A stretch of 64,000 nt of DNA from Candidula unifasciata (GCA_905116865.2 CAJHNH020000224.1:2294910-2358909); one strand, 5' to 3'. Shown: positions 44,917 to 54,678, counted from the stretch's first letter. The notes: generated by a model not told the origin, from the sequence alone. A program made the numbers and translations.

Positions 44917-47727
44917 CTATATCTGCAAAGCCGTCTCTTGTATGAATTTCACTGTCTTTTGTAATTCACTAAGCGGCCCGTAAAGTTTGACTTCCACAAG
45001 TGTCTCTTTTGGCCAAATGTTTTGCCTGAAAGCGTTGAATATGGGACAGTCTTGAAGGATGTGATCTGTTATTTCAGGTGCCAGTCCACAAGTACACATG
45101 GCCGATTGGCCAATCTTAAATTTGTTGTACATGTGGGAGCGAAGTCTATTGTGCCCTGTTCTAAGGCGAAGGATAATAACTTGCTCTGGTCTGTCCATAA
45201 TATGGTAATCATCTTGTGCCAGTTTCGGTGGCATTCTGATTGATTTGATCATTCTCTTCTTCTGTTGATAAGAGACTGGTATGTCAGGTTGTTCTTCAGT
45301 TGCACCTTCCTTAGCTAGTTTATCAGCTTTTTCGTTTCCGGGAACTCCACAGTGGGAAGGTATCCACTGCATTACTAATTTACAGCGGTTGCCTAGTTCG
45401 GATAATAGTGTCCGTATGCTTGGTAATTTTCCAGACTGGAGTGACTGAAGTACTGCTTTTGCATCTGTCAGGAATACCACTGGTTGTGAAAAATACCCTG
45501 TGTTTAGTAGTTTCTCTACCTCTATCTTGATGGCTTGAACTTCTGCATCATAGTTGTGACAGTGCTTTCCCGTTGGTAATTTGGCTGTATCCCTGGTATT
45601 ATTAGGATACTCAATGTACACTCCCGCACCTCCGTTTCTGACTGCGCTTTCTGCTGACCCATCTGTGTAAACACGGACCCAAAGGTTCTGCGGGTATTCA
45701 TCATCAAGTAAACTGAGGGTGGCTGTTTTGCGCTGCACACTGTTTTGTTCTTCCTTGTCAAATATCCCTTTCACTTCAGTCTTGATGTGTATTGGAAACT
45801 TATACTCCTCTCTCCAGGGGGTCCGTTCTGGGACAGCATTTAAGGATCTATCAGTTGCAGGTAAATCAGTGGTTTGTCTGCCGAGCCGTTTGGCCTGGTG
45901 GATAAAACTACTTCTCTTTAGTCGTCCCAAAGCTAAATTTTTGAATCTTTCATTCATAGGGTGACTGGGCATACTAAGAAACTTTTCTGCTTGTAAAAAC
46001 ATCTTGGTGTCTCTGCGTTCACTTAGTGCTTGGGTCATCCCCATTTTCTCCATCACAGCTATAGGTGTTGATTTCATACTGCCTGTGGTAACTCTGAGTG
46101 CTTGATTTTGCACTTTGTCTAATTCTTGCAATGTGGTTTTTGATGCCGAACTCCATGCTGTTGATCCGTATTTAAGATGTGGTCGAACACTTTGTTGGTA
46201 AACTTTTCTAAGTATTTTCTCGCTAGCACCCCATGTGGTTCCACTTAGTTTTCTCAGAATGGCTACCCTCCTTCTGGCTTTGGTTGCTGCCTTGTTGATG
46301 TGTTTTCTCCATGTTAATCTATCATCAAACGTTACGCCGAGGTATGTGGGCTCCTTATCCTCTCTCAGGGGTACTCCATTTATGTGCATGGCGCCTGATT
46401 TTTGTTTAGGAGAAAGGGTAAAGAGAGTGGTGCTGCATTTGCCTATGTTGATGCTGACACACCATTTGTCGGCCCATTTAGCCATTGCATCTATGGCTCT
46501 TTGTAGCAGTCTGGTGGCCACTGTCGCATTTTCATTTGTACACCAGAGTACCAAGTCATCAGCATACATTGCAGCTTTAATTCCATGGGGTAGTTCAGAA
46601 AGCAGGTCGTTGATATAGACTAGGAAGAGTGTGGGGGACAGGACACCTCCTTGTGGGACGCCATGGCGCAGCAAAACTTTCTTGCTCTTAAGTCCATCTA
46701 TCTGTACTCGGGATCTTCTGTTATACAAGTATGCTTTGACCCATTTGTACATACTCCCATTCACCCTGCAGTCTCTCAGTTTCTTCAGTAGACCTTCTTT
46801 CCAGACCTTGTCAAAGGCTTTCTTCAGATCTATCCATGCCGTTAGCACTAGCTTCTTTTCCTGGAAGGCATCCTCAATTTCTTGTGAAAGGTAAGTTGTC
46901 TGGTCTTCTGTGGAGTAGCACTGTCTAAATCCTGCCTGCTGCGGCGTGAAAATGTTTTCACTTTCCAAGTACCATTGGAGTCTAAGGTTGACAATACGTT
47001 CCATTGTTTTACAGAGGCAGCTGGTAAGACTGATCGGTCTATAGCTGGAGGCATCAGAACTGTCCTTTCCTGGTTTAAGCAAAGGTATTGTGATTGCTTC
47101 TCTCCATATTTGAGGAACTTTGCCACTGGTCCAACAATGATTAAAGATCTGTAGCAGCTTTATTTTGGCAGTTGTTCCAAGGTTCTTGATCATTTCGTTG
47201 GTGATTCCATCAGTTCCAGGTGATTTTCCCATTCTCAGCTTTGATATTGCTAATTCTAACTCGCTGGATGTAAATGCTGCCACCAGTGCCTCAGGAATTA
47301 TATCTTTTTGTCTTGTATGTTGTTTGTTTTCTTGAACCTCTCGCTGTTTCTCTGGGCTGACATTAATGTTGCTGTCTTCTGCAAAGGAATCTGCAAAGTG
47401 GTCAGCTGCCTGTTTTCTTGTTAGGATAGCTCCCTCTTTGCACAGTGCAATATAACCATTTCTCCCTGTATTCTCATCATTAATTTGCTTAATTAACCTC
47501 CACAACTTCCTTGTGTCTCTTTCAAAGTTTAGGGACTTTGTCTTTTCCTGCCAGCTTCTCCGTCTAGCCTGCAGTTTGGCTCTTTGAAATTTGGCCTTTG
47601 AATGTTGGTAGTTGTTAAACTGCTCTTGACAAGGTCTGGTCTCAGCCTGTTTTCTTTCTGTTTTCCATATTGTTGTGCAGTTGCTCCAGATCGCAATTCC
47701 AGTACGGTTTGTATTGTTTACGCGCAC
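44917..47727 (-). CDS. Reverse transcriptase / RNase H part of the 4.17-kb LINE
   Basis: A 936-codon frame. RT blocks: 'LGTTAKIKLLQIFNHCWTSG', 'YRPISLTSCLCKTMERIV', 'TAWIDLKKAFDKVWKEGLLK' (first catalytic Asp), 'HGVPQGGVLSPTLFLVYIND' and 'AAMYADDLVLWC' (YADD), roughly residues 150-400. RNase H: 'RVYTDGSAESAVRNGG', the Glu in 'AEVQAIKIEVEKLL', 'VVFLTDAKAVLQSLQSG' and 'GVPGNEKADKLAKEG', roughly residues 680-820. It ends in a CCHC-like knuckle 'CTCGLAPEITDHILQDC'. All catalytic residues I can identify are present. The first about 30 codons of this open frame overlap the endonuclease frame and are not its natural start. Confidence 0.93.
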   Translation of the reverse strand: MRVNNTNRTGIAIWSNCTTIWKTERKQAETRPCQEQFNNYQHSKAKFQRAKLQARRRSWQEKTKSLNFERDTRKLWRLIKQINDENTGRNGYIALCKEGAILTRKQAADHFADSFAEDSNINVSPEKQREVQENKQHTRQKDIIPEALVAAFTSSELELAISKLRMGKSPGTDGITNEMIKNLGTTAKIKLLQIFNHCWTSGKVPQIWREAITIPLLKPGKDSSDASSYRPISLTSCLCKTMERIVNLRLQWYLESENIFTPQQAGFRQCYSTEDQTTYLSQEIEDAFQEKKLVLTAWIDLKKAFDKVWKEGLLKKLRDCRVNGSMYKWVKAYLYNRRSRVQIDGLKSKKVLLRHGVPQGGVLSPTLFLVYINDLLSELPHGIKAAMYADDLVLWCTNENATVATRLLQRAIDAMAKWADKWCVSINIGKCSTTLFTLSPKQKSGAMHINGVPLREDKEPTYLGVTFDDRLTWRKHINKAATKARRRVAILRKLSGTTWGASEKILRKVYQQSVRPHLKYGSTAWSSASKTTLQELDKVQNQALRVTTGSMKSTPIAVMEKMGMTQALSERRDTKMFLQAEKFLSMPSHPMNERFKNLALGRLKRSSFIHQAKRLGRQTTDLPATDRSLNAVPERTPWREEYKFPIHIKTEVKGIFDKEEQNSVQRKTATLSLLDDEYPQNLWVRVYTDGSAESAVRNGGAGVYIEYPNNTRDTAKLPTGKHCHNYDAEVQAIKIEVEKLLNTGYFSQPVVFLTDAKAVLQSLQSGKLPSIRTLLSELGNRCKLVMQWIPSHCGVPGNEKADKLAKEGATEEQPDIPVSYQQKKRMIKSIRMPPKLAQDDYHIMDRPEQVIILRLRTGHNRLRSHMYNKFKIGQSAMCTCGLAPEITDHILQDCPIFNAFRQNIWPKETLVEVKLYGPLSELQKTVKFIQETALQI

Positions 47728-48784
47728 CTCTTGGAACTGCTTCTAGGGCTGCCTGCAGTATGTGTTTGCTCAACTCTTGGACTACTTTTTCTACGTCATT
47801 ATCTGTGTTAAGATTTTCCAGCAGAACATTTGTGCGAAGCTGATATAACTTCCAGTCTGCCTTCTTAAAATTCCACCTTGGCAGTGTGCTGCTCTCTCTT
47901 ACATACTGGCTTTCGATAGTTAGAAAGACTGGCAGGTGGTCACTGCCTCCTAGTTGCTTCCCGACAGTTCTGGTAATATTCAGTTCCATGTCTGCTGAGT
48001 GAAAGGCTAGGTCTGGTGTCGAGGTGGTATGCCATGTTCTAGAGTAGAAGGTTGGTGGGTCGGTTGGCTTATTTACGAGGATGAACCTATTCTCATCCTG
48101 CCAGTCCTCTAGTTTCTCTCCTCTCTGGTCCATATGATCGTAGCCCCAACTTTGGGAATGGCTATTAAAATCCCCACAAATGATCATTTTTTCATTTATT
48201 AGTACAGTATCCAGTGCCTGAGGGCGGTCGCTCGGACAGTAATAGTTGGTCAGATGTAAATCTGTATTTTCTAACTTGAGCTCAAGAGTTTGATACTCAG
48301 CACCTTCCATGTATGTTTCAATCCGGCCCGCAAGGATGTTATTTTTGACCAGGGTAAGAATTCCACCTTTTCTCCTGTCTGTGCGGTCAGATCGGAAACA
48401 CTGGTAGCCTCTGATCTTAAAGGCCATATCTTGTTTGAGATACGTCTCTTGTAGGCAGCATACATGTATCTTCTCTTCGTTCAAGACGTTTTCTAATTCT
48501 AATTTCTTGGTATGTACTTCCTCCGCGTTCCAGTGCATTATTTTAAAGCTAGCTGTATTTTCTGCTTTTCTGGTTCTACGGGGCATGAGGGGGAGGCTTC
48601 GAGTATTTGAAGCTGGACTCTTTCTTCTTGTCATAGGCCGGTAAATCGAACCACGTGTACGTGAGTGGGTCTCATGGTGGAAATCAAACTTATTAGCAGA
48701 TATAGAAATATTCCCTGTTGATTTGTGCGTGGCATCCTGATTGCTGTGGTGCGCCTCCTGGCTGGTTGCCTCCGACTTCAGCAC
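47642..48784 (-). CDS. AP-type endonuclease part of the 4.17-kb LINE
   Basis: A 380-codon frame starting at ATG 48784. An N-terminal basic, low-complexity part (about residues 1-80) precedes an exonuclease-endonuclease-phosphatase fold: 'KIMHWNAEEVHTKK', 'VCCLQETYLKQDM' (catalytic Glu), 'GGILTLVKNN', 'MIICGDFNSHSQSWGYDHMD' (catalytic Asp and Asn) and 'LGGSDHLPVFLTIE' (SDH). It nicks target DNA to prime reverse transcription. The frame closes at a stop where the RT frame overlaps it by 86 bp in another phase, so the two domains are separated by a single-base offset. Confidence 0.92.
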   Translation of the reverse strand: MLKSEATSQEAHHSNQDATHKSTGNISISANKFDFHHETHSRTRGSIYRPMTRRKSPASNTRSLPLMPRRTRKAENTASFKIMHWNAEEVHTKKLELENVLNEEKIHVCCLQETYLKQDMAFKIRGYQCFRSDRTDRRKGGILTLVKNNILAGRIETYMEGAEYQTLELKLENTDLHLTNYYCPSDRPQALDTVLINEKMIICGDFNSHSQSWGYDHMDQRGEKLEDWQDENRFILVNKPTDPPTFYSRTWHTTSTPDLAFHSADMELNITRTVGKQLGGSDHLPVFLTIESQYVRESSTLPRWNFKKADWKLYQLRTNVLLENLNTDNDVEKVVQELSKHILQAALEAVPRGARKQYKPYWNCDLEQLHNNMENRKKTG

Positions 48785-49576
48785 CTTGATATGCTAGAGT
48801 AGACTGGGGTCTTACCCGTGGACTCCCATGTTTATAATGGGAGCGTGGCTCCTACGCGGTTACATTATCGGAATTACCCCTAAACCACATAATGCTTGTA
48901 TCCACGAACAAGAAAATATCCATCGTCAATGAATTAGTAATAATCGCACTCTGTTATCAAGAGAAAAACACCGATTAAGTGAAAATTTTAGAATAAAATC
49001 GTGTGTCGCCGCAAACACGTCCTCACGCTGCCATTTCTAAACCGGAAGCCGCTGGGACTCACGAGCGGCAGCTACCGCATCTCCTGCAACTTCCTCCAAT
49101 TACTGTACTCGTGAGTCCCAGGCACCTAGTTTAGCCCCCATCCGCGCCGTGCGTAGCGGCGCGGGGGATACACTCGGCGATGAGTTTAATCGCGTTTGGC
49201 GCATGCCAACAAGTCTGACATCTACCGCTGCTAAATCCTCCAATCGGAAGAACACAGTATTGCTAATCGGCTTTCATCGTCTGTTATGTCTCGAAATTGG
49301 TCAACGGTCGCTAATATCGTCTGCTAGTATCGTCTGCAGAAACGCTCGAAATTGTTGTCAACGGTCGGTATTTATCGTCTGCTACTAGTACCCTGTGCAA
49401 ATGTTGATATTGATTGTCAAGTAATCCTAGTTTTGCCGCGATTTGTTCCTTGGCAGAAAGTCCGTATTTTAAATATACGCAAACACCGTCGTTCGGATAT
49501 TTTTGGATATTTTATGGCCAGAATGTGGCATGCCGCCATTTTGGGGAATGATTCAAAGGAGCGCCAAAGACTCTTA

Positions 49577-49844
49577 TAAAAACATTATGTAAAGTCGACA
49601 GTAGGTGAGCAGTAGGTAGACAATGATTCAAGCGGTAGATTAATGTTGGGAGATTGACAAATAGCAATGTAAGAGGGTGCAGCCAAGGCAAGAAAAATAG
49701 AAAGGTAGAGATTCATTGCAGCCAACTCTTCATAACAACACCACACTGATTTTCCTCAAATGACTCTATATTGCACTATTTTTGTAAATTTATTGTTTAA
49801 AATTTTTATGTCTGAGCCATGATTATATACATTTTATTGGCATG
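49577..49844. other. FAM91A1 intron, nothing recognised
   Basis: AT-rich sequence to the right of the foldback element. No repeat copy or gene is seen. Confidence 0.4.
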
Positions 49845-50060
49845 GATCTGTGTGTGGGTTCTGGGCTCAATTTTGGATGGGGAAAAAATGAGACACACTA
49901 CCCCCTAAAACAAGCTTATATAAAGGGTAACTTTTTGTGTGCATTTCTCACAAAGTTGGAGTGCATTTGCCTGAGAACTGAGGAACCAACAGTCTGCACA
50001 CATTTAAGCAGTGTCTGTAAAAGACGAAAGGCCAGAAGTGGGTGAAAAATTGGGGGGGAG
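49845..50060 (+). mobile_element. SINE-B retroposon
   Basis: A plus-strand copy from 'tgtgtgggttctgggctcaa' through 'gaaccaacagtctgcacaca' to a degraded end. It lacks the usual GAA tail and is followed by a TG/AG microsatellite (50074-50117). Confidence 0.8.
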
Positions 50061-50069
50061 GGAGTTTAG

Positions 50070-50117
<48 letters not shown>
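50070..50117. repeat. TG then AG microsatellite
   Basis: A short (TG)n run passes directly into (AG)n with about 15 AG units, ending about 55 bp before the FAM91A1 exon at 50174. Confidence 0.95.
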
Positions 50118-50120
<3 letters not shown>

Positions 50121-50173
50121 TGGCATGGCATGCAATGATCATTCTTTATTTGTATCATTTGTTCAAGATTTAG

Positions 50174-50262
50174 GGTCACAAACTTCCGGTCAAATCAAGA
50201 GAATAGCATTTCTGTTTGACTCAACCTTGACAGCATTTCTGATGATGGGGAATCTTTCTCCT
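50174..50262 (+). CDS. FAM91A1: FAM91A1 exon (window exon 11)
   Basis: An 89-bp exon between acceptor gatttag (ending 50173) and donor gtaagt (50263). It encodes (G)[18 protein letters not shown] and [31 protein letters not shown] is an invariant start of the FAM91A1 C-terminal domain. Confidence 0.98.
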
Positions 50263-50309
50263 GTAAGTGTCACAGATGTACGTCCTTAAAATCATGCATT
50301 GAATTCTTA

Positions 50310-50815
50310 GAATACTGTGGATCAAGTTGAAGAAAACTGACATTTTACAAGACCTAAACAGCAACTGAAACTGGCTTAATAATCATGTGCTAGCAACTGA
50401 AATACTGTCGCCATATTTGACATGGCAGTGGCTTAGAAAGTACATAATAGAATGGTATGGTCAAAAGGCATCATACCAGGAAATAGGGGGCAGGGGCCGA
50501 CCAACACGAAGATGGGCACAGAATGTAAGTGACTCCTTGATTATAAAAGAACATGAGGTGGGAGAGCTGGCGAAAGACCGAGTTTCTTTCAGGAAGACCG
50601 TGATGAGAGCGATGTTCTGCAAAGGACCTGCTACATGATGATGGTGATTGTTCCTGAAAGAAAGAAAAAAGCTTAGAGAAGTGTCTTTACTACTAAAATG
50701 ATAATCTGAAAACTGAGGTAGAGAAATTGGCTTATGAAATATGAGAATTTCCATGAGACCATGACAAGAGCATCAATCTGCAAGGACTTCTACTCCATGA
50801 TGATGATGATGATAG
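50310..50815 (+). mobile_element. RTE-F LINE 3' ends (two adjacent pieces)
   Basis: 'YIIEWYGQKASYQEIGGRG' and 'RRWAQNVSDSLIIKEHEVGE' lead to 'KTVMRAMFCKGPAT' (about 50440-50640), matching 23285-23620. A second partial copy of the same tail with an ATG-trinucleotide run follows at 50700-50815. Confidence 0.75.
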
Positions 50816-50869
50816 CAATAAATTAGTAATTTTGTCATGGGGCAGCCAACACATTTGTCAGTAAATTTA

Positions 50870-51310
50870 ATGTGCTGTTACCTCATCATCGTCATGCACA
50901 TTGGTTTCCAAGTCTAGTCCCCATTTCCATTCTATCCCTTACAGTCCTTTCGATGTCAAGGATGGGATCCAGTCCAGCACCTTCAACCTCTCTGTTCAAC
51001 ATTTATCCGAAGTTTTCTCTTGGATGTACTTGTTTCCTTATTCCATTTGTTTTCCCATTTCAGTGTCTGCTTAGTGATTCCCTTGTCATTTCTCCTCATG
51101 GTGTGCCCGATGTAGTGCCATCTTCTTTGTCTGAAAACTGGTGATACAAACTGCGTATCCAGCCATTTCTTTTATTCCTTCACCTTTCTTGAATTCATCA
51201 GTTTAATATTTGTCAGTTTCCTTGAGCATTTGTTTCAGATGCATTTAATTTTCTTTACATGTTTTTAGTGGTTTTCCAGTGTTCAATGACATATGTTAAC
51301 TCTTTGAGTC
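50870..51310 (-). mobile_element. RTE-K LINE fragment
   Basis: The minus strand reads as a C-terminal LINE segment ('RRWHYIGHTMRRNDKGITKQ') and pairs with 9640-10150. Its upstream part continues past a MITE inserted at TTAA (51296-51441). Confidence 0.75.
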
Positions 51311-51437
51311 TCAGAGGGTTTAGCATCACAGGCCCAAGGGGTAGTCAAAAGAGATGTAAAATCGGCGCACCATGCGTTCATTGGGCTTCTAGGCAGTAAC
51401 CTATTAATGTATGATGCATTCCTTGGGACTCAAAGAG
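51300..51437. mobile_element. 138-bp TTAA-flanked MITE
   Basis: TTAA stands at 51296-51299 and again at 51438-51441. The ends ctctttgagtctca and tgggactcaaagag are inverted complements with one mismatch. The related LINE copy at 10138 reads straight through a single TTAA, so this is a precise insertion with target duplication, as piggyBac-type elements make. Confidence 0.92.
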
Positions 51438-51805
51438 TTAAAACTGGAATAATGTTAGAATTAAAAATACATAACTTGGTGTTAGAACGATACAATTTTG
51501 AGTTCCATATTTTGTTCAGACATTTGAAAGCGCTGTTGCCTTGCGTAAGCATATCATTATTTCTTCTCTCGTATTGCCTTGGCAATCACAGTCGCTAACT
51601 AAATACATAAATCGATCTGTTACTTTGTTTTCCCTCCAGTCTGTTTGATCTGTTATTGAATGTCTTTCTGAAATTCATCATTGTCTTTCTTTACATGTCA
51701 TTGTAGTTCTAATTCTAACTTAACGAAGGGTATCAAGTGCAGAATCCAAATCCTTTAGTTTTGTGTGCTTTTACTAGAAAACTAGTAATGGTGTATATAT
51801 AAATC

Positions 51806-52063
51806 TTAGTTAGTTAGTTTGGTTATCATCATTGCACTCCGGACATGTCCATAGGTGCCCAGATCCTCCCCTCAGTATGAATCCCAACGTCCAATGGCTA
51901 ATAGTACCAGTTCTATGTTGATTAACAAGTCTTCTGGTGGCGTCTCGTTTTTTGCTGTGCTGATCTTAATTCCCAAGACTGCCATTCTGGCGAGTGATGA
52001 GGATTCACTGCCCCCAAAGTCCTCTATCCTTCCCATTTCTCTGAGGGCATTAATAATATCAGC
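51806..52063 (-). mobile_element. LINE-C 3' end abutting a splice acceptor
   Basis: The minus strand carries 'ADIINALREMGRIED' and the Cys motif complement, with a gtta-unit tail at about 51808-51820. It is nearly identical in part to 14580-14750. Its truncated 5' end stops about 12 bp before the first of three tandem acceptor copies. Confidence 0.8.
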
Positions 52064-52217
52064 ATGTGCTTTCAGGGATTGAAGAGTCAGGCTGTAACAA
52101 TGTTTGAAGTTGGAAAACTGAGTGATTGTTCGTAATGTGCTTTCAGGGATTGAAGAGTCATGCTGTAACAATGTTTGAAGTTGGAAAACTGAGTGATTGT
52201 TCCTAATGTGCTTTCAG
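52064..52217 (+). repeat. Two partial copies of a FAM91A1 exon edge in 71-bp tandem
   Basis: Acceptor plus exon start (ctttcag then ggattgaagagtca) occurs at 52076, 52147 and 52218, exact 71-bp steps. The first two copies carry only 51 bp of the 87-bp exon, then tgttcgtaat or tgttcctaat and the next acceptor. Reading either decoy copy in frame meets a stop or frameshift, so only the third copy can be the working exon. Confidence 0.95.
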
Positions 52218-52304
52218 GGATTGAAGAGTCATGCTGTAACAATGTTTGAAGTTGGAAAACTGAGTGATGAATCTATGGACAGCTTTCTTAGTGAACTAGA
52301 AAAG
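52218..52304 (+). CDS. FAM91A1: FAM91A1 exon (window exon 12)
   Basis: An 87-bp phase-0 exon between acceptor ctttcag (ending 52217) and donor gttggt (52305, a weak donor). It encodes [19 protein letters not shown] and [10 protein letters not shown]. It is preceded by two decoy copies of its own first 51 bp. Confidence 0.97.
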
Positions 52305-52414
52305 GTTGGTCAGAATGTTCAAGTTTCTTTATATTTACTAACAGGTAAAAGAAATATGATTTAACTACCAGGTGTCATTTAATATTATCAGAATGACTTT
52401 CCCATGACATTCGA

Positions 52415-52880
52415 TACAGCAAAGCAGGCCAAGTATTGAGACAGCTAGCCCTCCTCTTACAGCATAAGGCAATCCCAGTCAGCACAAAGAGACATACAAA
52501 GCATATTCATTCCCACCCTATGCTACCAGTGCCAGACATCACTCACAACAAAACATTAACAATGGAAATGAAGCGTCTGAGAAAGGCTGTAGGAGTGACC
52601 AGAAGAGATCAAATCAGGAATGAGGTCATACCAGAAAAAGTCGGCACAGAACCAATTCTAAATTACATAGAAAGACAGCAAAACAAATGGTTTGCCCACT
52701 TGAGAGATGCTATATCATTCAAGGCATAAACCAGAAGAGGAGAGGGATGTAAAGCAAGACGTAGACCAAGAACAAGATGGAAGGATAACATCAGAGAAAC
52801 AGCCAGCCATCGGTTGAAGCAGCCAGAAAAGCATGAAGCAGGACCTTATATCTCCCTCAACACCCGAAGCGGTAAAAAAA
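52415..52880 (+). mobile_element. RTE-G LINE fragment
   Basis: Broken frames match the C-terminal part of the 28335-29332 element: 'RKAVGVTRRDQIRNEVI', 'GTEPILNYIERQQNKWFAHL' and 'RWKDNIRETA'-like sequence. It is older than that copy. Confidence 0.82.
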
Positions 52881-53264
52881 AAAGATGTAAAGAAGAAAAG
52901 TGTGACTTTTTCCCTTATTTATTATAACTATCTGTCATTTTACCAGAGTATCACATGTCATTTTATCTTATCAGAATTATTTATTTCATTATTTATTGTC
53001 TGTTATCTTAACAGTATGCCAGATCTAATTTATACCATATCTATCTCAGTATTACCAGTCTAATTTTTTTCTGTTATTGTCTGTTAGCTTAACAATATAC
53101 CAAATCTTCAACTCTTTCAATCCTCTTCGTGAATCACAACCAAAAAAAAAAATAATGTGTTCTCTAACATTTTAAATTTGGTCTAAGCTTTCAGGAAATT
53201 TGGCAACTCAAGTGATTATATCCACTGTGATAAATCTCTTATTTTTAGTATTCCCAGTTAGTTA
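52881..53264. other. FAM91A1 intron, nothing recognised
   Basis: AT-rich intron sequence with no assignable repeat. An A-rich run is at 53141-53152. Confidence 0.4.
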
Positions 53265-54060
53265 GTTAGTTGGTTGACAGATTGTCCTGGCTGCACATCG
53301 AACCGTTCAGTCCATTAATGTTCCGACTCCCTCCTCAGCAAATCCCACAGTGTGTAGTGGCTGAGGACTCGCATTCTGTGTTGGTTTCTTATTCTTCTTT
53401 GACTTCCTGCATAATTCTCTTTTCTGGCCACTCCTCTTTAAAAATGTTGTTCTTGCAGTCTGGTCATGGTTGCAGTTTCACAGTCATCACTTGGTTCTTG
53501 CAGTCTGGTCATGGTTGCAGTTTCACAGTCATCACTTGGTTCTCGCAAACCTCTTACTTCCCATAAACCATTCAGAATATCGGCCTCGTCCCTAACTTGT
53601 CCACCCTCCACAGTAGTTTTACCTGCAAGCTTTATCAGCTTGTTAATTTCCTTACACATCTGCATACCCTAGCATGAATGTGAAACTGATATTTGTCAGC
53701 CCCAATCCCTTCAGAGACTTCAGCCACTGTCTTCAAACCCAGCCCATTTCTGCGTGGGTCTCCAGCGATATTATTGCCTTGGTCTCTGCCATGACCTCCA
53801 TAGTCATACTACTTGTGATCAAGGCAACCGGAACAGAATCTTGCTTCACAATTCTAACTCCAACCTGAGCTGTAGAAACCCATAAGCTTTTCACAGGTCG
53901 AGCCACAGACACATCTGTGAAAATGACAGCATCCCCCCTCTAGAGAATTCTCAAAGATCAAGGTTTGCACTTCTGCCTCCACAGTGGCCAGATTTTCTTG
54001 TCTGCATTTTTTTTTCTAGTGGGATGTACTCATAATTTTTCCTCCTGACCATTTGCTGCC
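53265..54060 (-). mobile_element. LINE-C type fragment with RNase H
   Basis: The minus strand reads 'GDAVIFTDVSVARPVKSLWV', 'SSMTMEVMAETKAIISLETH', a GN-QADK-like motif and 'VRDEADILNGLWEV'. A gtta-unit tail lies at 53256-53270. A 45-bp direct duplication occurs at 53451-53540. It is frame-broken. Confidence 0.75.
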
Positions 54061-54165
54061 ACATCTTCTGGTACTGAAAGAGGGGTCATCCTAAAAGTGA
54101 CATTTTATATAATTTATTATTTCAATGAGCTGTGCAAGTTAAATGATCAAATGTAAATTTCACAG

Positions 54166-54380
54166 GTGGGTTCAGATGCTGAGGGAGAGGCTCGCCGTTA
54201 CTTTGATCATGCCCTAATTCTGAGAGACACTGTGCGGTTTTTGAGACATAACCGGGAGCTGGTGGAGGATTCTGAGGGAGTTGTGGCGAGCGGAGGGCAG
54301 GGCATCGATTTACTGAGATGTGAGAGTTTGCTGGGGCTGGATCCAGAAACTAGATCCAGAGTTCTGAATAAGAATTACAG
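54166..54380 (+). CDS. FAM91A1: FAM91A1 exon (window exon 13)
   Basis: A 215-bp exon between acceptor ttcacag (ending 54165) and donor gtaaac (54381). It encodes [20 protein letters not shown], '[18 protein letters not shown]', ...'[20 protein letters not shown]', LNKNY and two bases of a Ser codon. The family match is strong. Confidence 0.98.
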
Positions 54381-54392
54381 GTAAACATGATT

Positions 54393-54678
54393 TGGATCTG
54401 TTCATGGTTGTTATGACGCGAAAATTTCATTCATAGCTTCTTGGACTTTTCAGCAGCAGGGGTCGGTTCACGGTGGTTGTGAGGTTGACCTTTCATTTAC
54501 ATCTTCTTTGACTCTCGGCCTGTGACACTCGGCGACATCATGTCAGCAGTGTTGTCCCCGGAAATCATCGAGACTAAGCGCACACCCATGCGCCCCAGAG
54601 CAGTCAAAGATTTATGAATGAAACGGCGCGCCGGTGCGGAACCTAATTTCCGCGCTATGACAACCGTGAACAGATCCA
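54393..54678. mobile_element. 286-bp MITE 12 bp after an exon donor
   Basis: The ends tggatctgttcatggttgtt and its complement at about 54659-54678 form imperfect inverted repeats of at least 35 bp. The direct repeat atgatt flanks the element at 54387-54392 and 54679-54684. It is GC-richer than its surroundings and non-coding. Confidence 0.9.

Larger units (their letters stand above)
44884..49050 (-). mobile_element. Complete-looking non-LTR retrotransposon (endonuclease-RT-RNase H)
   Basis: The target duplication gctgggactcac lies at 44872-44883 and 49051-49062. On the minus strand the order is a leader of about 265 bp, an endonuclease frame (48784-47642), an RT/RNase H frame (47727-44917), a short 3' region and a GAA tail (44884-44897). 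The domain order resembles I-group LINEs. No separate gag-like ORF1 is visible. The only obvious coding defect is a one-base frame offset between the two frames in an A-rich stretch near 47650. It looks much younger than every other LINE here. Confidence 0.95.
44586..49576. mobile_element. Foldback DNA element (about 0.8 kb) carrying a 4.17-kb LINE
   Basis: The outer arms are inverted copies: 44588-44630 with 49530-49575 (sharing 'ccccaaaatggc' and 'cctttgaatc'), and 'ggccataaaatatccaaaaa' at 44669 with its complement at 49499-49518. The inner arms 44820-44882 and 49103-49165 are inverted copies of about 63 bp. After removal of the LINE and its duplicated site the element would be about 820 bp with a loop of about 40 bp. 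No transposase is seen. A TA target site is possible but not proven. Confidence 0.88.
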
